A stretch of 32,515 nt of DNA from Kiritimatiellia bacterium (GTDB lineage Bacteria; Verrucomicrobiota; Kiritimatiellia; UBA8416; JADHWI01), in NCBI GenBank assembly GCA_030744755.1, contig JASLPY010000062.1:1-32515 (forward strand). The letters are read 5' to 3'. Positions 22,961-31,112 of this stretch are shown here, one piece after another. The notes beneath the pieces were generated by a model. The model made no database searches. It was not told the DNA's origin and saw only the letters and a program-made list of their open reading frames with translations. The position numbers and the translations under genes are program-made. Positions within the stretch are counted from its first letter, which is position 1, and each line of letters starts with the position of its first letter.

Positions 22961-23740
22961 ATGGTTGAAACACCCAAGGCTTTGGCAGCGGAACGATTGA
23001 CGCAGATGTGTGCCATTCTGCGGACATCGCATGTTGCACGCGTGGAAGAACTTAGCGAGCGACTTGAGGTATCCCCTGCCACTGTTCGGCGGGATCTTTC
23101 CGAGCTGGAAGAGCGTGGCCTTGTTCGCAGGGTCCACGGCGGCGCCGTGAGCATCGAAAGCCGGCTGGACGAGCCGTTGTTTGATGACAAAACATCCCTT
23201 GCAGCATCGGAAAAGCGCGGCATTGCAGGTATGGCGGCGACCATGATCAATGCCGCTGATACTATCTATCTTGACGGTGGCAGCACCGTTCTGGAGCTCG
23301 CCTCCCTGCTGAAAGAGCGCACGGACATCACAGTTGTGACCAACTCGCTGCGCGCGGGCATCGAGTTGTCGGGCATCGGACCCCACCTGATAATGACAGG
23401 GGGTACGCTGAGACGAAGAAGCCAGACTGTTGTCGGCGGCCTGTCACAGTCTGTTCTCGGCGAGATTCACGTAGACAAGGCATTCATGGGAACCATCGGC
23501 ATAGCTTTGAACGAAGGACTCACCACTACGAACACGGACGAGGCCTTCACCAAGAAACTGGCAATGTCGAGGGCAAGCCAGGTCGTACTGCTTGCCGACA
23601 GCTCGAAGATCGGGGTGGTTTCATTTGCTCACGCGGGAGACATTGGCGATATAGACACGTTGATAACCGATGCCAATGCGCCGGCCGAGTTTGTGAGCAA
23701 ACTGGAGGAAGAAGGAATAGACGTTGTTAGAGCCATGTAA
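22961..23740 (+). CDS. DeoR/GlpR-family transcriptional regulator
   Basis: 259 residues, the normal size. The N-terminal winged helix-turn-helix (about 14-70) has the family signature RVEELSERLEVSPATVRRDL followed by LEERGLVRRVHGG. The C-terminal DeoRC sensor domain (about 85-250) has the sugar-phosphate loop IYLDGGSTVLELA, VVTNSLRAG, MTGGTLRRRSQTVVG and VLLADSSKIG. These regulators usually repress sugar-catabolism genes and release DNA on binding a phosphorylated sugar intermediate. It sits 63 bp before the E1 gene of the dehydrogenase complex in the same direction, so it may be the first gene of that operon and control it. A leaderless start at 22961 is likely. Confidence 0.9.
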   Translation: MVETPKALAAERLTQMCAILRTSHVARVEELSERLEVSPATVRRDLSELEERGLVRRVHGGAVSIESRLDEPLFDDKTSLAASEKRGIAGMAATMINAADTIYLDGGSTVLELASLLKERTDITVVTNSLRAGIELSGIGPHLIMTGGTLRRRSQTVVGGLSQSVLGEIHVDKAFMGTIGIALNEGLTTTNTDEAFTKKLAMSRASQVVLLADSSKIGVVSFAHAGDIGDIDTLITDANAPAEFVSKLEEEGIDVVRAM

Positions 23741-23742
23741 CC

Positions 23743-23775
23743 GGCTCTTGTTGTATAAACCGGAGCCCTGCTCCG
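23743..23775 (+). promoter_or_regulatory. Alternative hairpins between deoR-type gene and E1 gene
   Basis: CGGAGC/GCTCCG (23761-23766, 23770-23775) forms a 6-bp stem. The left arm can instead pair as GAGCC (23763-23767) with GGCTC (23743-23747). The two structures exclude each other, as in an attenuator or a start-access switch. Stems are short, so this is only a suggestion. Confidence 0.25.
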
Positions 23776-23803
23776 AGAAGAGAAGGAAACCGAGGAAAAG
23801 AGT

Positions 23804-26092
23804 ATGCCTAACTACCTGAGCGATATGCGGCCGGAGTTCGATCCGTTCGAACTGGACTGCGGAACCATTAAAGGGTTCCAGTACAAGAGTGACCTGAAAG
23901 CTGAGATCGAGGCCAAGAGCATCGAAAAACGCGAAGCCGTTGAGATTCTCGAGAACATGCTTATGATTCGGGAGCTTGAAGAGATGATCGTCAAGCTGCG
24001 TTCCGGCGCCTACGAGCCCATCAGCGACTTCAACTACCGGGGCCCAACACACGTATCCATAGGCCAGGAAGGCACGGCGGCAGGATCCTGCACTGCCCTT
24101 GCCATGAACGACAAGATCACCAGCACGCATCGCGGCCACGGCGACAGCATGGCCAAGGGTACGGCTGTGATATTCCGCATGGACGAAGAAGCCCTTCTCG
24201 AAAGAGTCCCCGGCTCCAGCGGCACCGGAGAAGAACTGTTGGAAGAAGTGCTGGAAGATCATGTTTACCACACGATCTGCGAGCTCTTCGGTAAAGAAGA
24301 CGGGTATTGCAAGGGCCGGGGCGGCGGCATGCATATTGCCGATTTTGCCGTGGGACATCTTGGAGCCAATGCGATCGTCGGTGGAGGCGTGCCTATCGCA
24401 ACCGGCGCCGCCATGGGACTGCGTTACCAGAAGACGGGCGAGGTAGTATGTTGTTTTGCCGGAGACGGCGCCTACTCAAACGGCGTGGTTCTCGAGGCAC
24501 TCAACTGGGCCGGCCAATACCAGTTCACAAACGAGCTGGCGAAAGACGACAAGTTCGGACTGCCGATCATCTTCCTCATTCAGAACAACCACTACGGCAT
24601 GACCGGCCGCGCTGACAACGAAGTCAACGGCACGTCCTGCCTCGCTCGCCGTGCAGCCGGATTCTCCGACAACAACATGCACGCAGAAGTGGTTAACGGT
24701 ATGGACCCGCTGGCTGTCAGAGAAGCAGTTCTCCGCGCCGCAGAACTCTGCCGCAAGGGCGAAGGGCCGGTCGTGCTTGAAGCAGACACCTATCGCTACT
24801 TCGGCCATTCCCTGGGCGATCCCCGAAACGAGTATCGCACGAGGGAAGAGGAAGCCGCCTGGAAGGAAGTCGATCCCATTGAGACTCTCAAGGCCCAGTT
24901 GCTGTCAACCGGGGTAATGACCGAGGACGAAATCACGGCAATGGAGCGGAAGGTAGTCGACAGGAACGCGACGGCCGCTATCCGTGCCGCAGCCTCGGCC
25001 GATCCGGCTCCAGAGGATACTCTGACGTACATGTATACGGATACCGTCTGCGAAACCGTTCCGGCCGAAGCAGGAGAGATCACACTCGTTGGCGACCTGC
25101 CGGAATGCAAACGCGACAAGGACGGTCTTCTCACCTATCGTGACGCCGTAAAGGAAGCGATGATCGAAGAGATGAACCGTGATCCACGTGTCATCTTCTA
25201 CGGGGAAGACGTCGCCGATTACGGTGGTGCCTTCAAGGCCACGAAGGGGCTTCTGGAAGCCTTCGGCCGTCAGAGGGTTTTCAACGCTCCCATATCGGAA
25301 GCCTGCATATGCGGCTCTGCGGTCGGGGCAGCCATGGTAGGGTTGCGGCCGATAGTCGAACTCATGTACATGGACTTCGCGCTGATGGCCTCGGACCAGA
25401 TCAGCAACCAGGCGGCCAAGTGGCACTACATGTCCGGCGCCCAGGTTGAGGTGCCGATGGTGATCAGGGCTGCCGTCGGAGGAGGCAAGGGCTATGGCGG
25501 CCAGCACTCCCAGACGCTGGAATCCATGTTCGCCCATACCCCGGGCCTCATCGTTGCCTACCCGGCGACACCGTATGACATGAAGGGCCTGCTGAAGACC
25601 GCAATCCGCGACAACAACCCCGTCATGTTCGTGGAGTCACAGGTGCTGTATGGATTCAAAGGAGAAGTCCCGGAGGACGAGTACCTGATTCCGTTTGGCC
25701 AGGCCGATATCAAGCGTGAAGGGTCGGACATCACATTCGTCACCTGGGGGCCGGCACTCCACGATTGTCTTGCGACCGCGGAGAAGCTTGCAGTCGAGGG
25801 CGTGGAAGCCGAAGTGATTGACCTTCGCACTCTGGTGCCGCTGGACATGGACACGGTCCTTCGTTCCGTAGAGAAGACGGGACGTTGTATCGTGGCCAGC
25901 CAATGTATCTCGATCGGCAGTTTTACCGGCGAGGTCGCTTCGCAAATCCAGGAACAGGCATTCGACTATCTTGATGCACCCGTTATGAGAGTTGGCGCAC
26001 AGAACGGCATTGCGCCGCAGTCACATATTCTCGAGGCGGCTTTCATGCCTGATCAAGACGACCTGCTGGCGGCTGTAAAAGCCATCATCTGA
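23804..26092 (+). CDS. 2-oxoacid (probably pyruvate) dehydrogenase E1, alpha and beta fused
   Basis: Thiamine-diphosphate enzyme that decarboxylates the 2-oxoacid and transfers the acyl group to lipoyl-E2. 762 residues: alpha part about 35-400, beta part from about 440 (LTYRDAVKEAMIEEMNRDPR, then GEDVADYGG). The ThDP/Mg motif is GDGAYSNG (Gly220-Asp221-Gly222) with the distal Asn in QNNHYGMTG. HRGHG and GRGGGMHIAD are the E1-alpha phosphorylation-loop equivalents. About 45 extra residues (IFRMDEEALLERVPGSSGTG and on) lie between STHRGHGDSMAKG and the ICELFGKEDGYCKG segment. Beta has GGQHSQTLESMFAHTPGL and a DLRTLVPLDMDT C-terminal region. Branched-chain or acetoin dehydrogenase are alternatives; the E2/E3 context does not separate them. 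GAGG lies before the ATG. Confidence 0.88.
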   Translation: MPNYLSDMRPEFDPFELDCGTIKGFQYKSDLKAEIEAKSIEKREAVEILENMLMIRELEEMIVKLRSGAYEPISDFNYRGPTHVSIGQEGTAAGSCTALAMNDKITSTHRGHGDSMAKGTAVIFRMDEEALLERVPGSSGTGEELLEEVLEDHVYHTICELFGKEDGYCKGRGGGMHIADFAVGHLGANAIVGGGVPIATGAAMGLRYQKTGEVVCCFAGDGAYSNGVVLEALNWAGQYQFTNELAKDDKFGLPIIFLIQNNHYGMTGRADNEVNGTSCLARRAAGFSDNNMHAEVVNGMDPLAVREAVLRAAELCRKGEGPVVLEADTYRYFGHSLGDPRNEYRTREEEAAWKEVDPIETLKAQLLSTGVMTEDEITAMERKVVDRNATAAIRAAASADPAPEDTLTYMYTDTVCETVPAEAGEITLVGDLPECKRDKDGLLTYRDAVKEAMIEEMNRDPRVIFYGEDVADYGGAFKATKGLLEAFGRQRVFNAPISEACICGSAVGAAMVGLRPIVELMYMDFALMASDQISNQAAKWHYMSGAQVEVPMVIRAAVGGGKGYGGQHSQTLESMFAHTPGLIVAYPATPYDMKGLLKTAIRDNNPVMFVESQVLYGFKGEVPEDEYLIPFGQADIKREGSDITFVTWGPALHDCLATAEKLAVEGVEAEVIDLRTLVPLDMDTVLRSVEKTGRCIVASQCISIGSFTGEVASQIQEQAFDYLDAPVMRVGAQNGIAPQSHILEAAFMPDQDDLLAAVKAII

Positions 26093-26111
26093 CAATCGGA
26101 GGACAAGGAAC

Positions 26112-26127
26112 GGCCGCTTCGGCGGTT
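26112..26127 (+). other. Intercistronic UUCG hairpin between E1 and E2 genes
   Basis: GGCCGC and GCGGTT (26112-26117, 26122-26127) pair, with two G-U pairs, around TTCG. The C(UUCG)G loop is exceptionally stable, so this may stabilise the mRNA or tune expression of the two genes. No T-run follows, so it is not a terminator. Confidence 0.4.
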
Positions 26128-26147
26128 AATCCGGGAGATCTAAAATC

Positions 26148-27500
26148 ATGGCAGAAGCAAAACCAATCCTCATGCCAAAGTTCGGCCAGACGGTCGAAGA
26201 GGCAACGATCGTCAAATGGCACAAGGCGGTCGGCGACGAAGTCTCCAAGGGAGATGTTCTCTTTGAGATAGAGACTGACAAGGCTGTTCTCGAATCAGAA
26301 AGCTTCGTGGACGGAACAATTCTCAAGGTTCTTGCCGGCGAAGGCGATACGGTACAGGTACAGACACCGGTAGCTTTCATAGGCGCGCCGGGAGATGACA
26401 TTCCCGAAGTCAACGCACCCCCTCCCCCGAAGCCAAAGGCTGCAGAGAAATCTGCGGCGGCCCCGGCGGCGGCAGCAGCGTCTGCACCTCTCGCCGCGAC
26501 AGCGGCACCCACGTCAGTCGCGGTGGCCCAACCAGTGCCAGCAGTTCCTGCGGCACCCACCCGCCGGGCGATCTCGCCGCGGGCAAGAAGCCTTGCACGC
26601 AGGAAACTGATCAGGACGAACTCCATAACCGGTTCAGGACCGAGCGGCCGTGTTACGGAGAAAGACGTCGTGGCATACCTGGATGCGAACGATTATGACT
26701 CGATCCACATATCTCCTTCGGCCAAGAAGCTTGCGCAGAAGGAGGAACTGGACATCATTGAAGTCAGGAATCGCTCCGGTGTGTTGCGTCTCAAGATCGA
26801 TGACATACGGCAGGCGGTTCTCGAGAAGCCCAACCCCATGAGCAAGATGCGGCGGGTAATTGCCCAGCGTCTCACGGAAAGTTTCCGGGACGTTCCGCAT
26901 TTTTACGTGGCCACGGAAGTGGACATGACTGACTTGCTGGCCTACAGGAAGCAACTGAAGGACAGTGGAACTGCCTTCACCGTGACAGACTTCATAATGG
27001 AGGCGGTCATCCTGACACTGAAGGAGTTCGATGTCGTCAACAGTTCCACTGACGGAACCAGCGTCTGGTGGCACAGCAAGGTGAATCTCGGATTGGCGGT
27101 TTCGATAAAGAACGGACTTGTCGTTCCGGTTATACGCAATGCCGAGGATCTCACAATGTCGGAGCTACACGACGTGGCCTCGGAGCTGGCAACGAAAGCG
27201 CGCGAAGGCAAGCTTACCCCCGACGAGATGACAGGCGGGACGTTCACGATCTCGAACATGGGAATGCTTGGCGTAAACGACTTCAATGCGATCATAAATC
27301 CGGGAGAGGCGGCAATCCTTGCGGTCGCTTCGACAAAGGACAAGCCCGTGGCAAGGGACGGGAAAGTGGTTGTTCGTTCAATGATGAACCTTCGGCTCTC
27401 CGTAGATCATCGTATCGTTGACGGCGCGGTCGGCGCAGCCTTCGTCAATTCCGTTAAAGACAAACTAGAGGATCTGGAGCTATGGAAAAGTTCGATGTAG
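26148..27500 (+). CDS. Dihydrolipoamide acyltransferase (E2)
   Basis: 450 residues. Lipoyl domain 1-80 with lipoyl-lysine Lys45 in EIETDKAVLE. A mobile Ala/Pro linker (about 86-140). A peripheral subunit-binding domain (about 143-183, ISPRARSLARRK ... GPSGRVTEKDVVAYL). Then a second, weaker copy of that domain (about 188-228, ISPSAKKLAQKEELDI ... LKIDDIRQAVL), and the catalytic core (about 230-450) with the active-site motif VDHRIVDGAVGA near the C-terminus. E2 forms the core of the complex and passes the acyl group to coenzyme A. GGGAGA precedes the ATG. Its end overlaps the E3 start by 19 bases. Double binding domains are not usual and could let E1 and E3 bind separately. Confidence 0.92.
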   Translation: MAEAKPILMPKFGQTVEEATIVKWHKAVGDEVSKGDVLFEIETDKAVLESESFVDGTILKVLAGEGDTVQVQTPVAFIGAPGDDIPEVNAPPPPKPKAAEKSAAAPAAAAASAPLAATAAPTSVAVAQPVPAVPAAPTRRAISPRARSLARRKLIRTNSITGSGPSGRVTEKDVVAYLDANDYDSIHISPSAKKLAQKEELDIIEVRNRSGVLRLKIDDIRQAVLEKPNPMSKMRRVIAQRLTESFRDVPHFYVATEVDMTDLLAYRKQLKDSGTAFTVTDFIMEAVILTLKEFDVVNSSTDGTSVWWHSKVNLGLAVSIKNGLVVPVIRNAEDLTMSELHDVASELATKAREGKLTPDEMTGGTFTISNMGMLGVNDFNAIINPGEAAILAVASTKDKPVARDGKVVVRSMMNLRLSVDHRIVDGAVGAAFVNSVKDKLEDLELWKSSM

Positions 27501-28882
27501 CAGTGATAGGCGCCGGCCCGGGCGGATACCCGGCCGCCATCCGTTGTGCCCAGCTGGGCAAGAAGGTTGCCATCGTGGAACGAGAGTTCCTGGGCGGGAC
27601 CTGTCTCAATGTCGGGTGTATCCCCACGAAGACCCTGATCGCCAGCGCGGAGCTTTACCAGGCAATCAGCAACGCTTCGGAGATGGGCTTGAAAGTCCAG
27701 GGAGTTGAAGCGGACTACGCTGCCGTGACTGCCCGGAAGGAACAGGTCGTGGGACAGCTCACAGGTGGTGTTCGGCAGCTTCTCAAGGCGAACAAGGTTA
27801 CTGTGCTATCCGGCGCTGCGGCCTTCATAGACAGGAAGACCCTGGCGATTACCGCCAATGACGAAGCATCGGAAAAGATACATATCCAGGCCGACAAGGT
27901 AATCATCGCCACGGGGTCAACATCTGCCATGCCCGGTTTCATTCCGAAAGATGAGCGGATCGTGGACAGCCGTGCGTTCCTGGACATGACGGAGCTTCCG
28001 ACATCTCTGACCGTCCTTGGCGGCGGTTACATCGGCTGCGAGCTTGCATGCATGGCCGCCTCTTTCGGCGTAAAAGTGACAATCGTCGAACTGCTGGATG
28101 ACGTTCTTCTGCTCCTGGACAAGGACATTCGTGCGGCGGTTAAGAAGCACATGACCGAAAAGCTAGGCATCGAGTTGATGACTGGTGAGGCCATGAGCGA
28201 AGTCGCCGTCAACGACAAGGGAGTCGCAGCCAAGGTCGGCGAAAGCACGGTGGAATCCGACATTCTTCTGGTTTCAGTGGGCCGGCGACCCGTAACAGAC
28301 GGCCTTGAGCTCAACAACGCCGGAATCGAGGTTAACGAGAACGGTTTCATCGGTGTTGATGATCGGAACTGCACAAAGGTTGCAGGCATCTATGCCATCG
28401 GTGACGTTAACGGGATAATGATGCTGGCTCACGCGGCGACCTCCCAGGGCATCTGCGCGGCGGATGACGCATGCGGTCTCAGGCCAGACGGCAACGAGAG
28501 CATAATCCCGGGCGTTATCTTCACTTCTCCCGAGGTCGCCCTGGCGGGGATAACCGAAGCGGAAGCGAAAGAAAAGGGCCTCGATGTAACGACGGGCAAG
28601 TACTATTTCCGTGGACTCGGCAAGGCCCTGGCGTCGGGAGAAATCGAAGGTTTCGTGAAGCTGATTACGGACAGTGAAACCGACCAGCTTCTCGGTGCGC
28701 AGGTAGTCGGCCCGCATGCCACGGATTTGATTTCAGAAGCCGTGCTCGCGATTCGTTCGGAGCTTACGGCTGAGGAACTCGGGCAAACCATCCATGCACA
28801 TCCGACTTTCGCGGAAATCTGGATGGAAGCCGCTCACGCGGTTCACGGGAAATCGATTCATTTGCCGCCAAGAAGGAGGTAG
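27482..28882 (+). CDS. lpdA: Dihydrolipoamide dehydrogenase (E3)
   Basis: Flavoprotein that reoxidises the lipoyl group of E2 and reduces NAD+. 466 residues. FAD-binding GAGPGGYPAAI (10-20), redox disulfide Cys41-Cys46 in GGTCLNVGCIPTK, NAD-binding GGGYIGCELACMAASFG, second FAD motif GIYAIGDVNG, and the C-terminal His-Glu dyad region HAHPTFAEIWMEAAHA. All catalytic residues are present. The ATG lies inside the last codons of the E2 gene, with GGAG just upstream, so the two are translationally linked. It ends the dehydrogenase operon. Unlike some E3 proteins, it carries no N-terminal lipoyl domain. Confidence 0.95.
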   Translation: MEKFDVAVIGAGPGGYPAAIRCAQLGKKVAIVEREFLGGTCLNVGCIPTKTLIASAELYQAISNASEMGLKVQGVEADYAAVTARKEQVVGQLTGGVRQLLKANKVTVLSGAAAFIDRKTLAITANDEASEKIHIQADKVIIATGSTSAMPGFIPKDERIVDSRAFLDMTELPTSLTVLGGGYIGCELACMAASFGVKVTIVELLDDVLLLLDKDIRAAVKKHMTEKLGIELMTGEAMSEVAVNDKGVAAKVGESTVESDILLVSVGRRPVTDGLELNNAGIEVNENGFIGVDDRNCTKVAGIYAIGDVNGIMMLAHAATSQGICAADDACGLRPDGNESIIPGVIFTSPEVALAGITEAEAKEKGLDVTTGKYYFRGLGKALASGEIEGFVKLITDSETDQLLGAQVVGPHATDLISEAVLAIRSELTAEELGQTIHAHPTFAEIWMEAAHAVHGKSIHLPPRRR

Positions 28883-28919
28883 GAGGACGGGACCGCATCT
28901 CGCCCTACTTCTAGCATAA

Positions 28920-28944
28920 CCCTGTCCAATAAGGATCTTGGAGC
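28920..28944 (+). repeat. Shared 26-nt motif, copy 2 (upstream of symporter)
   Basis: CCCTGTCC through ATCTTGGAGC, the partner of 18996-19021. It is followed by TGGAGC/GCTCCA (28939-28944, 28952-28957), a 6-bp stem that might end the dehydrogenase transcript. It lies about 180 bases before the symporter start. Confidence 0.4.
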
Positions 28945-29067
28945 CCGGAGCGCTCCAGTGAGTGTGTTCCGGAATTCTCTGTACGTCACCCCATTTCTGC
29001 GCCCGAGTCCATCCGTATATTTTTTCGCAAATAACCCATATCCATCTTCCACGGGCTGTCCGTTTTC

Positions 29068-29076
29068 TGCTATATT
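29068..29076 (+). promoter_or_regulatory. Extended -10 promoter of the symporter gene
   Basis: TGCTATATT is an extended -10 element (TGN plus TATATT). No good -35 is seen at the right distance, as is common for this type. It predicts a start near 29083 and a leader of about 38 bases carrying AAGGAGAG before the ATG at 29121. Confidence 0.4.
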
Positions 29077-29120
29077 CCGCCTATCTTGCAGCATTTAACC
29101 TCTAATGAAGGAGAGTGGGA

Positions 29121-30977
29121 ATGGGCGTGATTGATATTATTGTCTTTGTGGCATTCATTGCCTCAGTCATCTCGCTGGGAATATTCAAGAGCAAGGATGA
29201 AAAAACAGATGGAGCCGACGGCGCATCAGAGTTCTTTCTTGCCGGGCGCGGTCTGAAATGGTGGCTGATCGGTTTTTCGCTGATTGCCGCGAACATCTCG
29301 GCCGAACAGTTTGTCGGTATGTCAGGCTCGTCAGCTGGTTATATGGGAATTGCCATTGCCAGCTATGAATGGATGGCTGCCATCACATTGGTCGTCGTTG
29401 CATTCGCATTCCTGCCATATTTCCTCAGGGCCGGAATTTTCACGATTCCGCAGTTCCTTGAAACCCGCTACAACCACTGGGCCCGGTCTATAATGGCCGT
29501 CTTTATGCTCACTATTCTTGTCGTGGTTTCGTTTGCCGCTGTCGTTTATGCCGGCGCTCTGCCCATGATGGATTTACTTTCCCAGGCAGACGTGAATCTC
29601 AATTTGACAATTTGTTGCTGGATCATGGGCCTGTTTGCAGCTGTCTATGTGGCATTTGGTGGTCTGAAAGCTTGCGCCTGGGCTGATTTGATCCAGGGCT
29701 CTGCACTGATAGTAGCCGGTGGCATTATCACATACCTTGCTCTTGACCAGCTTGGCGTTATGGATCCGACGGAACTGGTCGATGCTACCGGTGCAGTCGC
29801 CTCGAACGCTGGTGGTCTAAGTGGCGCAGAAAGATTTTCAGTTCTTAACGACTCCAAGCTACACATGGTTCTCCCTGCGTCCGATTCCAATATCCCGTGG
29901 ACCGCTTTGGTAATCGGCCTTTGGATACCAAACTTCTATTACTGGGGGCTGAACCAGTACATCACACAGCGTGTTCTGGGCTCCGCATCTCTCAAGGAAG
30001 GGCAGAAAGGTATCGTTTTTGCCGCCGGCCTGAAACTGATTATTCCTTTCATTATCGTCTTTCCCGGTATCATTGCCTTCAACATGTACAGCAAGGAAAT
30101 GTCACAACTTGCGGCCAATGACGAAAAGATAGTGAAGGCCAATACCGAGCTTGTGGAAGCCTTTGAGAAGGACGCGGCCTCTGACGAAAACCCGATAACC
30201 GTGTACACGTTCGATAAAGGTTGGGAAGAACATAACAAGGAAAAAGCGGTCGAGGTAGCTGCGTACAACGAGTTAGCCGTTGCCAACGCGAAGGCTGCGG
30301 GCAAAGAAGTACAAGAAAAAACATTCGTCGGTTATAAATACGACTCTGCAATGAGCCTTTTAATTGGCAACCTCGTGCCCAAGAATGGCTTGTTTGGTTT
30401 CATCATTGCCGCACTCCTTGGCGCGATCATCAGTTCGCTGGCGGCAATACTGAATGCTGCATCCACGATCTTCACGATGGATATATTCGGGCGTTATATC
30501 AAGAAAGATGCCGCACAGAAGACACTGGTGAAAGTCGGTCGCATCTGCATTGGGGTGTTCGTGGTCATCGGTTGTGCCATCGCCCCGCAGTTGTCCAACC
30601 CCAACTTCGGTGGAATTTTCAAGTATATCCAGGAATTCCAGGGGTATATATCTCCGGGTATTCTGGCCGTATTCATTTTCGGGTTGATTAACCGTCGAGC
30701 CTGGCGGGGAACCGGCGTGATTGGTCTTGCGATCAACCCATTTATTTACGGTGCGCTGGCCAAGTTCGCACCGCAGATTGCCTTCCTCGACAGAATGGCT
30801 ATCTGTCTCGGTTCCGTTCTTGTGCTCATGACCATAATTGGCCTGATCAAAAAGGAAGATAAGCCAATAGAGTTTACATCCGATGTGGACATGGATACTA
30901 CGAGCTCCAAACCGGCTTTGATAGCGGGTATCGGCGTTGTCATTATAACGCTGATTCTTTACGGGATCTTCTGGTAA
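29121..30977 (+). CDS. Sodium/solute symporter (SSS family)
   Basis: 618 residues with about 14 hydrophobic helices, starting at the ATG at 29121 (AAGGAGAG upstream; an in-frame GTG at 29115 is inside that site). Family features: an early YxLAGR-like segment, here FFLAGRGLKWWLIGFSLIAA, then the ANISAEQFVGMSG helix and TIPQFLETRYN after helix 3, and AALLGAIISSLAAILNAAST in the conserved core. These are typical of the SGLT/sugar branch that imports sugars with sodium. A hydrophilic, helical insertion of about 85 residues (about 320-404, rich in Glu, Lys and Ala) interrupts the region before the AALLGA core helix. The next gene is a sugar kinase homologue, which supports a sugar as substrate, though the identity cannot be read. 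Confidence 0.9.
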   Translation: MGVIDIIVFVAFIASVISLGIFKSKDEKTDGADGASEFFLAGRGLKWWLIGFSLIAANISAEQFVGMSGSSAGYMGIAIASYEWMAAITLVVVAFAFLPYFLRAGIFTIPQFLETRYNHWARSIMAVFMLTILVVVSFAAVVYAGALPMMDLLSQADVNLNLTICCWIMGLFAAVYVAFGGLKACAWADLIQGSALIVAGGIITYLALDQLGVMDPTELVDATGAVASNAGGLSGAERFSVLNDSKLHMVLPASDSNIPWTALVIGLWIPNFYYWGLNQYITQRVLGSASLKEGQKGIVFAAGLKLIIPFIIVFPGIIAFNMYSKEMSQLAANDEKIVKANTELVEAFEKDAASDENPITVYTFDKGWEEHNKEKAVEVAAYNELAVANAKAAGKEVQEKTFVGYKYDSAMSLLIGNLVPKNGLFGFIIAALLGAIISSLAAILNAASTIFTMDIFGRYIKKDAAQKTLVKVGRICIGVFVVIGCAIAPQLSNPNFGGIFKYIQEFQGYISPGILAVFIFGLINRRAWRGTGVIGLAINPFIYGALAKFAPQIAFLDRMAICLGSVLVLMTIIGLIKKEDKPIEFTSDVDMDTTSSKPALIAGIGVVIITLILYGIFW

Positions 30978-31112
30978 GCACGGAGTGTGGAGAAAGATGC
31001 GGGCGCAGCGATACCCATAACGGTCTGGCCCCCCGGCCCACCGCCTAGTCGTAATCGTTGCGTCTGCACATTTGCTGAGCCACTGAATCGGCTCTAAAGA
31101 AAAGGATTCATC

